DNA from: an uncultured Saprospiraceae bacterium
GTDB lineage: Bacteria > Bacteroidota > Bacteroidia > Chitinophagales > Saprospiraceae
Assembly (NCBI GenBank): GCA_937967535.1
Contig: CALCMV010000201.1
Location: 1 to 7,604, forward strand
DNA length: 7,604 nt
Direction: 5' to 3'
Shown here: in pieces, positions 1 to 5,425 of the stretch
Layout of the letters: each line of letters starts with the position of its first letter
How positions within the stretch are numbered: the stretch's first letter is position 1
Notes under the pieces: model-generated
Databases searched by the model: none
The model's input: only the letters and a program-made list of their open reading frames with translations
Told to the model about the DNA's origin: nothing
Translations under genes and position numbers: made by a program

Positions 1-459
1 GTTGCGGACTTCGCCGTATTGGGAGAGGAGGTCTTGCAATTGTGCCGCCGAGTAGGTGTTGAGGATGTCGGCGGCGGTGCGGTCGCCTTGTTGGTTCATA
101 CGCATGTCGAGGTCGGCGGGGAAGCGGTAGGAGAAACCGCGGGCGGGTACGTCGAGTTGGTGCGAGGAGACACCCAAATCGGCAAGTATTCCGTCAACTT
201 TGCGTTTGCCATGTAATTTCAAAAAACGTTTGAGATGCCTGAAGTTGTGCGGGATGAGCGTGAACCGCGCATCGTCCGGCACATTGGCTTGTGCATCTTC
301 GTCTTGGTCGAAACCGAACAGTTGTCCGCCTTCGCCGAGTTCTTTTAGGATTGCCTTGGAGTGTCCGCCGCCGCCGAATGTGACATCGACATATACGCCG
401 TCGGGCTTGATGTTTAAGCCTTCGAGACATTCGCGGAGCATAACGGGCTTGTGGTACAT
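1..459 (-). CDS. rsmH: 16S rRNA (cytosine(1402)-N(4))-methyltransferase RsmH, N-terminal part (cut by window edge)
   Basis: RsmH (MraW) uses S-adenosylmethionine to methylate N4 of cytosine 1402 in the 16S rRNA decoding centre; it acts in the cytoplasm. The visible 153 residues begin MYHKPVMLRE, the usual start of this family. The SAM-binding glycine loop VDVTFGGGGHS lies at residues 24-34, FGFDQD at 48-53, ADLGVSSHQLD at 93-103, RGFSY at 107-111 and DMRM at 118-121. Full-length homologues have about 300 residues, so roughly half is missing beyond base 1. The ATG at 459-457 is chosen because it gives the canonical N-terminus and an in-frame stop lies five codons upstream. No Shine-Dalgarno sequence is present; a heptamer array begins directly upstream. 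In many bacteria mraZ precedes this gene, but here a DUF1573 gene does. The fragment is clearly richer in GC (near 58-60% in sampled lines) than the other genes. Identification is very secure. Confidence 0.97.
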   Translation of the reverse strand, partial: MYHKPVMLRECLEGLNIKPDGVYVDVTFGGGGHSKAILKELGEGGQLFGFDQDEDAQANVPDDARFTLIPHNFRHLKRFLKLHGKRKVDGILADLGVSSHQLDVPARGFSYRFPADLDMRMNQQGDRTAADILNTYSAAQLQDLLSQYGEVRN

Positions 460-587
460 AATGATTAATGATTAACGATTAATGATTAATTTTTTTTGTT
501 TTCGCTGCGCGAAAACGCTTTGTTAATCATTAATCATTGAGCGTTAATCGTTGACTATTAATCATTAACCGTTAATCATTAATCATT
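460..587. repeat. Heptamer-repeat inverted array between the DUF1573 gene and rsmH
   Basis: The left arm (460-490) is built from ATTAATG and ATTAACG heptamers. The right arm (557-587) is its reverse complement with one mismatch in 31 bases. Further copies in the right-arm orientation lie between them (about 522-548), so the region could form a long cruciform or hairpin. The left arm begins directly upstream of the rsmH start codon. The right arm contains the stop codon of the DUF1573 gene and encodes its last residues (MIND). The unit carries TAA and TGA, and the 7-bp period shifts them through the reading frames. No -7 promoter box for rsmH was seen here. Function is unknown; a boundary or terminator role is inference. 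Confidence 0.9.
498..516. repeat. Perfect 8-bp hairpin in the middle of the heptamer array
   Basis: GTTTTCGC (498-505) and GCGAAAAC (509-516) form a perfect stem around the triloop TGC. On the plus strand a run of eight T precedes the stem instead of following it, and on the minus strand (the direction of both flanking genes) the stem is followed by A residues. It is therefore not a canonical intrinsic terminator in either direction. It differs in base composition from the surrounding AT-rich heptamers. Confidence 0.75.
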
Positions 588-1009
588 CCTTCAATATAAA
601 GTGCTTCGGCTTGTTTGGTATCTTGAAAATAAACTTTGATAATTTTATTGAACGCACCTGTTTGTTCGGCGCAGAATACGACGCGGATAGTACCTATTTC
701 GTTGGGCAGGATAGCTTGATTTTTCCATATTGGAACTACACAGCCGCTTGAAGAATGAGCATTGGTGATTTTGATAGGAATATTGGAAGTGTTGGTAAAT
801 TGGAAGTCATAAATGGCGGTTTTATTTTGAGAAATATCGCCAAAATTGTGTTTTGTGGTGCTTATCCATTCGATATTTGCTTGTTCGTGTTGCGGGGCGG
901 CTTTGATAGCCATTTTATTGAAAATATCAGCAAATATTTCTTGTCCAAATACTTGATTCGAAGTGCATATACCATATGCAAGGATTCCTAAGATGATAGC
1001 CTTTTTCAT
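572..1009 (-). CDS. Secreted or periplasmic DUF1573 family protein
   Basis: The product has 145 residues. A signal peptide covers about residues 1-22 (KK, then hydrophobic ILGILAYGI, likely cleavage VFG/Q). From about residue 52 to the end runs a DUF1573 domain: HNFGDI at 54-59, DFQFTNTSNIPIKITNAHSSSGC at 68-90, then VVPIW and an Ig-like strand pattern. DUF1573 proteins are common exported proteins of Bacteroidota with no settled function. The family motif usually reads SCGCT; here it is SSSGCVV, so the first cysteine is a serine and only Cys90 remains, with Cys113 elsewhere in the domain. The last residues MIND and the stop lie inside the downstream heptamer array, so the C-terminus may have been remodelled. 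The ATG at 1009 is chosen for the signal peptide. Gaps of 112 and 560 bp to its neighbours argue against tight operon coupling. The family call is firm, the role unknown. Confidence 0.85.
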   Translation of the reverse strand: MKKAIILGILAYGICTSNQVFGQEIFADIFNKMAIKAAPQHEQANIEWISTTKHNFGDISQNKTAIYDFQFTNTSNIPIKITNAHSSSGCVVPIWKNQAILPNEIGTIRVVFCAEQTGAFNKIIKVYFQDTKQAEALYIEGMIND

Positions 1010-1088
1010 AAAGTCTGATTTGTGATAATAAGCAAGTGGTAATCATCTCATAGTGTACTAATATTGAATAATTCAAAATTCGTTTATT

Positions 1089-1096
1089 CAAAATTA
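1089..1096 (-). promoter_or_regulatory. Candidate -7 box for the DUF1573 gene
   Basis: On the minus strand the bases read TAATTTTG, matching the Bacteroidota consensus TAnnTTTG, about 80 bases upstream of the start codon. No convincing -33 TTG element is seen at the normal spacing, and the region is AT-rich, so a chance match is possible. A nearby direct repeat TTCAAAATT (1072-1080 and 1087-1095) overlaps the box and could be a binding site or simple low-complexity sequence. Confidence 0.35.
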
Positions 1097-1175
1097 TTAA
1101 CGGCACATGTAAACTGATTGTTGTACTTTAACATTTTTTTAATTTGAATAGGTAACTCAAATTAGTACGACTTAT

Positions 1176-1460
1176 ATTACATTCAACATGGTTGAGTGCA
1201 AGACACATTTGTGGAAGTTTAATGTTAGAATGTGCTTTTTAGGCGCATAGCGTCGATACCATTTGTAACACCGAATGTCCAACTACCCGAAAAAGGCGCA
1301 TAGCGTCGTCCCCCTTAATACGTCGGTTTTAATAGTGCCGCCGCTATGCGGCTTAGGAAGTTGTGGGGCTAATCGTTGGTTACAAAGTGTTCCGCCGCTA
1401 CGCGCCTAATATTACGGATCCACTTATGTATGTCACACTCAACATGGTTTAATTCGTAAT
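1176..1460. repeat. MITE-like imperfect inverted element, about 285 bp, non-coding
   Basis: The two halves are imperfect reverse complements centred near base 1318. The ends read ATTAC-ATTCAACATGG (from 1176) and, from the right end inward, ATTACGAATTAAACCATG (from 1460); both continue into TTGAGTG. Inside, the motif AGGCGCATAGCGTCG occurs at 1241-1255 and 1294-1308. Inverted relatives occur at 1337-1355 (CCGCCGCTATGCGGCTTA core) and 1392-1409 (CCGCCGCTACGCGCCTAA). The outer and inner copies pair as nested arms, and TTTGTAAC is shared between the arms at matching positions. No open reading frame of note and no clear target duplication were found. It fits a decayed miniature inverted-repeat element or an intergenic folding repeat; transposon origin is not shown. 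Confidence 0.6.
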
Positions 1461-1511
1461 TCATTGACAATTAAAAATTACAGTAAGTTATTGATTATTA
1501 ATTGGTTAAAA

Positions 1512-1555
1512 AACGAATAACGAGTCAACGAATAACGAGTCAACGAATAACGGTT
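1512..1555. repeat. Tandem repeat AACGAAT + AACGAGTC (15-bp period)
   Basis: A 15-bp unit made of a heptamer AACGAAT and an octamer AACGAGTC is repeated at 1512-1526 and 1527-1541. A third AACGAAT follows at 1542-1548, then a degenerate AACGGTT. The array ends about 14 bp from the stop codon of the TlpA-like gene (1570). Each AACGAAT AAC junction carries TAA on the plus strand, and the minus strand carries TGA at the octamer junction. It belongs with the other heptamer arrays in position and period but uses its own motif. No function can be read from the sequence. Confidence 0.9.
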
Positions 1556-1569
1556 TACGGCATTAGCCT

Positions 1570-2973
1570 TTAGCGATTCAAAGCCGCTTTAACTTTTGCT
1601 TCGAGCGCAGGTCCCTTCAGGTTTTTTGCTAAAATACGTCCTTCTTGGTCTATCAGAATAGTAGTAGGAATGGAGCGCACTCCATAGTCGGCGGCGGCAC
1701 CGCTTTGCCATTTTTTGAGGTCGCTAACGTGTGTCCATGTCAATTTATCTTTCTCAATGGCTGCTAGCCAACGCTTTTTATCGCCGTCAAGACTCACGCC
1801 AAATACTTCAAATCCTTGGTCTTTGTATTTATTGTACAATGCCACGACTTTCGGATTTTCGCGGCGGCAGGGTCCGCACCAACTCGCCCAAAAATCAATC
1901 AAGACCACTTTTCCGCGCAAATCACTCAAATTGGCAACTTCTCCATCGGGTGTTTTTTGACTAATTTCGGGAGCTACTGCGCCAATGATGGTGCCTTTGG
2001 AGCGATTGATTTGTGTTTGTATGTTCTGGCGAAATTTGGGGTCATAATTGGGGTATTTATTCAGAAAAATCTCTCCATATTTTACAAAATTCGTCTTATC
2101 TTTTTTGGCTTTCGAAAAGCCGACGACTATTCCCAAAAGCGATGCTTGATAAGCCGCAGGGTGCGCCGATGTTTTATTCAAAATATCATCTATATAGCTA
2201 CTTTGTTTGGCGGGGTCGAAGCCGACTTGGGAAATGGTCATCGCATAAGACTGCATTTGCTGAAACAAAGCGGGTGTATATTGCAAGGATTCATCCGAAA
2301 AATCAACATATTTAAAGTACTCATTTGCAAAATAATCGCCTTCGGTTTTATAATCGCCTTGATTGTTCACAAAACTAAGGTAAGTCACTAAGGCTTGCGA
2401 TTTGCCGAGAAAAGGCGCAGTTGTTTTTGCTTTTTCGTAAAGGGCAATTCTACGTACATCCAAATCGGCAAATTGCTTATCAAGTGTTGCTTTTAATTCA
2501 GGATTTCGCATGGCAGCCCGCATTTGTTTGAGCAAGCGCATAAATTCACCGTTGATATTACCGTTTTCTTTCATTAGTTCTTGGTAATAATCATTTACCG
2601 GAGAACCCGATACTTTCATTTCTTCAAGAGTCTCACAATTGCCGGACATCGTAATTTTGGCTTCTGTGCCAAGTATCAGCGGCTTGGTAGCATCAGGTGA
2701 AGTACCGATAGTATAAAACCCTTCGGGAATATTCGCCAATTTAAAGGTAAAATTATAAACGCCCTTTTTCTCCGTCAAATTGGTCATATGCAACTGACGA
2801 ATATTGATACCGTACCATTGATACAGATAAATGGTATCTACTTCGGTACAACCCACTAATGTACCTTTAATTTGAATTCGGCTGACTCCTTCTTCCTCCG
2901 TATTTGCGAAAATAGACGGAGCAATTAGTATAAAAATTAAAACCGAAACAAAGTATATGCTAATATTTTTCAT
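1570..2973 (-). CDS. Secreted TlpA-like thiol-disulfide oxidoreductase with N-terminal DUF4369 domain
   Basis: The product has 467 residues. A signal peptide covers residues 1-23 (MKN, a hydrophobic core, cleavage near IFA/N). A DUF4369 domain spans about 32-130 (IKGTLVGC, then GFYTIGTSPD). A helical, charged linker region runs from about 131 to 325, and a TlpA/AhpC-TSA thioredoxin domain from about 330 to 467. The active site is FWASWCGPC at 361-369, with redox cysteines 366 and 369; the cis-proline loop is SIPTT around Pro436. Such Bacteroidota proteins act in the periplasm, usually as reductants of cytochrome maturation or other disulfide substrates; the substrate here is unknown. The ATG at 2973 gives a complete signal peptide. 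An upstream -7 box and a leader hairpin suggest its own promoter. The next gene downstream is 560 bp away. Fold and active site are certain, the specific role is not. Confidence 0.93.
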   Translation of the reverse strand: MKNISIYFVSVLIFILIAPSIFANTEEEGVSRIQIKGTLVGCTEVDTIYLYQWYGINIRQLHMTNLTEKKGVYNFTFKLANIPEGFYTIGTSPDATKPLILGTEAKITMSGNCETLEEMKVSGSPVNDYYQELMKENGNINGEFMRLLKQMRAAMRNPELKATLDKQFADLDVRRIALYEKAKTTAPFLGKSQALVTYLSFVNNQGDYKTEGDYFANEYFKYVDFSDESLQYTPALFQQMQSYAMTISQVGFDPAKQSSYIDDILNKTSAHPAAYQASLLGIVVGFSKAKKDKTNFVKYGEIFLNKYPNYDPKFRQNIQTQINRSKGTIIGAVAPEISQKTPDGEVANLSDLRGKVVLIDFWASWCGPCRRENPKVVALYNKYKDQGFEVFGVSLDGDKKRWLAAIEKDKLTWTHVSDLKKWQSGAAADYGVRSIPTTILIDQEGRILAKNLKGPALEAKVKAALNR

Positions 2974-2991
2974 AATAATACGATAGTGCGC

Positions 2992-3018
2992 TAATGCGTC
3001 AATGAGATTATCGCATTA
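2992..3018 (-). promoter_or_regulatory. Leader hairpin upstream of the TlpA-like gene
   Basis: TAATGCG (2992-2998) and CGCATTA (3012-3018) form a perfect 7-bp stem with a 13-base loop. It lies between the candidate -7 box (3035-3042) and the start codon, so it would fall in the 5' untranslated RNA. It ends 18 bases before the ATG and could affect translation or RNA stability. Equally it could be a remnant of the AT-rich repeats seen at the other gene borders. Confidence 0.45.
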
Positions 3019-3034
3019 ACGTATTATAGCATCA

Positions 3035-3042
3035 CAAAAGTA
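3035..3042 (-). promoter_or_regulatory. Candidate -7 promoter box for the TlpA-like gene
   Basis: The minus strand reads TACTTTTG, a full match to TAnnTTTG, about 62 bases upstream of the start codon. Transcription would begin near 3028 and give a leader of about 55 bases. A -33 TTG is not evident at the expected distance. A plus-strand box at 3125-3132 faces away from it, consistent with a divergent promoter pair. Confidence 0.5.
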
Positions 3043-3124
3043 CAACATAATTACGGAAAAAGGCTTTTCCTCTATGTCAATCATTCATTTGTCTAAAAAA
3101 TCATGCCTTTTTTAATAGATGTTT

Positions 3125-3132
3125 TACATTTG
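3125..3132 (+). promoter_or_regulatory. Candidate -7 promoter box, plus strand, far upstream of sppA
   Basis: The sequence TACATTTG followed by C fits the extended Bacteroidota pattern TAnnTTTGC. Transcription would start near 3139, some 500 bases before the sppA start codon. The transcript would carry a nested hairpin element (3199-3357) and a perfect palindrome (3423-3455). Either sppA has a very long structured leader or a separate short RNA starts here. No good -33 element is visible, and no closer TAnnTTTG box was found for sppA; a 9-base near-match, TATTTTTTG, lies in 3471-3485. Confidence 0.45.
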
Positions 3133-3198
3133 CAGTCATAACATTTGTTTGGTATGTGTATTCGTTTTATATTTTCCACAGAAAAAACAAATTCAATG

Positions 3199-3357
3199 AA
3201 ATTTTGTACTCTATATGAGAAAAATTTAAAATAATAATATGCACTTCAATTTTTGCCTGAAAACTCGCCTTGCATTTCCAAAATGAAAGGCGAGTATTCT
3301 CCAGATTTTAGTTCGTATTTACAAAAAATAATTTTTCTCATGTAGAATAGAAAATTT
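3199..3357. repeat. Nested inverted repeat with a stable central hairpin
   Basis: The outer arms, 3199-3226 and 3330-3357, are reverse complements at 25 of 28 positions; ATGAGAAAAATT is identical in both. Concentric with them is an inner hairpin: ACTCGCCTT (3263-3271) pairs with AAGGCGAGT (3287-3295). After a G/A mismatch, CATTT (3273-3277) pairs with AAATG (3281-3285) around the loop CCA. The outer and inner centres coincide within about 1 bp. Weaker symmetry runs out to about 3191 and 3365. The 8-mer ACAAATTC occurs on both sides (3187-3194 and 3380-3387), which might be a duplicated target or chance. No protein of credible length is encoded. It could be a miniature element or a structured RNA. 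Confidence 0.7.
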
Positions 3358-3422
3358 GATTAAAAAATCTGATTCTTTGACAAATTCCGTGGCAAAGTCT
3401 TTTGAAGTGAGTTCACTGCCCG

Positions 3423-3455
3423 AAACCTATAAGGTTTTGAAAACCTTATAGGTTT
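3423..3455. repeat. Perfect 33-bp palindrome (16-bp stem)
   Basis: AAACCTATAAGGTTTT (3423-3438) is followed by one G and then its exact reverse complement (3440-3455). The plus-strand RNA would form a 16-bp stem, less a few central bases for the loop. From memory, palindromes of this AACCTATAAGGTT type recur between genes in Bacteroidota genomes, so it is probably a dispersed intergenic repeat. Only one copy lies in this window. It is not followed by a T run, so it is not a clear terminator. Confidence 0.85.
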
Positions 3456-3596
3456 GTAATCAGTAACTTATCTCTATTTTTTGCCAATTTTAAAGAAAAT
3501 AAAAATTGATAAATAACCGAGAAAAACAATTATCACTGGATTTATCAAAGAAGCAAAAATCTATCATCCAAGTTACGAATAGCAGTCCGCGAAATC

Positions 3597-3633
3597 AACT
3601 CGCTAACTCGCAACTCGCAACTCGCAACTAACG
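3597..3633. repeat. AACTCGC heptamer array directly upstream of sppA
   Basis: The units are AACTCGCT (3597-3604), then three exact AACTCGC heptamers (3605-3625), then AACTAACG (3626-3633). The start codon of sppA follows after four bases (TAAA). The array therefore occupies the place of a ribosome binding site and has no purine-rich Shine-Dalgarno motif. Copy-number change by slippage would alter the leader directly before the start codon. A regulatory effect is inference. Confidence 0.92.
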
Positions 3634-3637
3634 TAAA

Positions 3638-5425
3638 ATGCAACAATTTTTTAAATTTATATTCGCATCATGCTTGGGAACAATCCTTGCGATTTTTGCG
3701 GTGACATTCATTTTCGGGGGGCTTGCTTCTTCTTTGGGCAATCGGGCAGATAAAGTGAAGGTAAAAGCCAACTCAGTACTCAAACTCACCCTTTCTGACC
3801 CCATTCCTGAAAAGACCAATAATGTAGCTCCCACAGGTACATTCGATTTTTCTTCGCTCAATGATGCCCCTTTAGGTTTGACGGATATGCTCAAAAGCAT
3901 CGAATCTGCCAAAGAAGATGACAATATCAAAGGCATCTATATGGAACTCGCCCAACCTCTAGGCGGTATGGCTACTATGAGTGTGCTGCGCGATGCCCTC
4001 CAAGATTTTAAGGATAGCGGCAAATTTATCATTGCTTACGGCAATTACTATACACAAGGCGGCTACTATATGGCATCTGTCGCAGATAAAGTCTACCTCA
4101 ACCCTGTGGGTGGGATTGCTATGCAAGGTTTTGCGGCACAAATTCCGTTTTTCAAAAATATGCTGGATGAGTGGGGCGTGAAGGCGCAGGTCTATTATGC
4201 AGGCAAATTTAAGAGTGCTACCGAGCCATTTCGCCGTACCAATATGAGTGATGAAAATCGCCTTCAAGTCAGAGAATATCTCAACGAAGGTTACGATATA
4301 TTCTTAGCAGATATGGCAGAAAGCAGAGGCAAATCCGTTTCGGAATTAAAGCAAATGATTAACGATTTTACGGTGAGAAATGCCGAAGATGCGGTAACAT
4401 ACGGATTGGCAGATGAATTGATGTACAAAGACCAAGTACTTGATGTGCTACGCGACAAACTCGGCTTGGAAGATGATGATAAAATCGAAGGGATTTCCAT
4501 TAAAAAATACCACAAAGCCGCTAAGAAAAAGACAGATTTTAGCATTAAAAATAAAATTGCCGTTGTATATGCAGAAGGTAGTATTGTGGATGGTAAAGGC
4601 GAAACAGGCAATATCGGTGGCGACCGCTATGCTGAAATGATTCGCAAAATCCGCAAAAATGATGATGTGAAAGCAATTGTACTGCGCGTCAATTCGGGCG
4701 GTGGCAGTGCCTTGGCTTCGGAGATTATTCTGCGCGAATTAAAACAAGCTAAAGAAGATGGCAAAAACATTGTCATTTCGATGGGCGACGTGGCGGCTTC
4801 GGGTGGTTATTATATCGCTTGTGAAGGCGAAAAGATTTTTGCCGAACCCAATACCATTACAGGGTCAATCGGCGTATTCGGTTTGTTGCCGGGCATCAAT
4901 AAAATGATGAAAGACGAAATAGGTATCACTTTCGATACGGTCAAAACGGGACAATTTGCAACTACAGGCACTCCGTTTTTCGACCTCAATGCAGCCGAAG
5001 GGCAAATTATCCAACAAGGCGTTGATGAAATATACCAAACCTTCAAAGAACGCGTAGCCGCAGGACGCGACATGACGGTAGAAGAGGTAGACAAAATCGC
5101 ACAAGGGCGCGTGTGGACAGGACAAAAAGCCAATACCATCGGCTTGGTAGATGAACTCGGCGGACTCAACGATGCCATCGCCGCAGCCGCAGAACTCGCT
5201 GATTTAGAAGATTATAGAGTAAAAGAATATCCGCAGACAAAAGAACCCATACAACAACTTATAGACCAACTGACGGGCAAAGAAGACCAAGCAAAAGCCT
5301 ATACCCAATCCCGTATCAAAGCCGAACTTGGGGAGGAATTTTATAAATATTACCAACAGGCAAAGGAAATCAAAAACATGAAAGGTGTGCAAGCACGCAT
5401 GCCATTTATGATTGAAATAAAGTAG
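3638..5425 (+). CDS. sppA: Signal peptide peptidase SppA, 67K type (serine protease, S49)
   Basis: SppA degrades cleaved signal peptides and some membrane proteins at the cytoplasmic membrane. The product has 595 residues, close to the about 618 of E. coli SppA. One N-terminal membrane segment spans about residues 7-30. Two tandem peptidase S49 domains follow, roughly 115-275 and 305-525. The general base is Lys192 in FKSATEPF (equivalent to Lys209 in E. coli). The nucleophile is Ser388 in MGDVAASGGYY (equivalent to Ser409). ITGSIGVFG lies at 407-415. The oxyanion-side motif is RVNSGGGSALASE at 350-362, where most homologues have NSPGGS, so a proline is replaced by glycine. The ATG at 3638 gives the membrane anchor and follows a heptamer array by four bases. 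The last base of the TAG stop is the first base of the next heptamer array. Both catalytic residues are intact and identification is secure. Confidence 0.97.
   Translation: MQQFFKFIFASCLGTILAIFAVTFIFGGLASSLGNRADKVKVKANSVLKLTLSDPIPEKTNNVAPTGTFDFSSLNDAPLGLTDMLKSIESAKEDDNIKGIYMELAQPLGGMATMSVLRDALQDFKDSGKFIIAYGNYYTQGGYYMASVADKVYLNPVGGIAMQGFAAQIPFFKNMLDEWGVKAQVYYAGKFKSATEPFRRTNMSDENRLQVREYLNEGYDIFLADMAESRGKSVSELKQMINDFTVRNAEDAVTYGLADELMYKDQVLDVLRDKLGLEDDDKIEGISIKKYHKAAKKKTDFSIKNKIAVVYAEGSIVDGKGETGNIGGDRYAEMIRKIRKNDDVKAIVLRVNSGGGSALASEIILRELKQAKEDGKNIVISMGDVAASGGYYIACEGEKIFAEPNTITGSIGVFGLLPGINKMMKDEIGITFDTVKTGQFATTGTPFFDLNAAEGQIIQQGVDEIYQTFKERVAAGRDMTVEEVDKIAQGRVWTGQKANTIGLVDELGGLNDAIAAAAELADLEDYRVKEYPQTKEPIQQLIDQLTGKEDQAKAYTQSRIKAELGEEFYKYYQQAKEIKNMKGVQARMPFMIEIK

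Noticed and set aside
498..516. Intrinsic terminator after the DUF1573 gene
   Set aside because: On the minus strand the stem is followed by A residues, not T; the T run is on the wrong side for the plus strand too.
955..970. Lipobox in the DUF1573 signal peptide (Cys15)
   Set aside because: AYGIC lacks the usual leucine at -3 and lies inside the hydrophobic core; cleavage near FG/Q fits better.
1183..1449. TCAACATGGTT direct repeats as target-site duplications
   Set aside because: The 11-mers sit inside the inverted ends of the element and arise from near-palindromic end sequence, so they are not clean flanking duplications.
1816..2391. 191-codon plus-strand reading frame inside the TlpA-like gene
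   Set aside because: It is antisense to a clearly conserved coding region and shows no protein family features.
3154..3345. Three consecutive tiny reading frames (26, 15 and 20 codons) in the sppA upstream gap
   Set aside because: They overlap the inverted-repeat arms, have no ribosome binding site and no recognisable product; chance is more likely.
3199..3357. Retron or DGR non-coding RNA
   Set aside because: The nested fold is suggestive, but no reverse transcriptase or target gene lies in the window.
4810..5178. Minus-strand reading frames inside sppA
   Set aside because: These are shadows of the strongly conserved second S49 domain.
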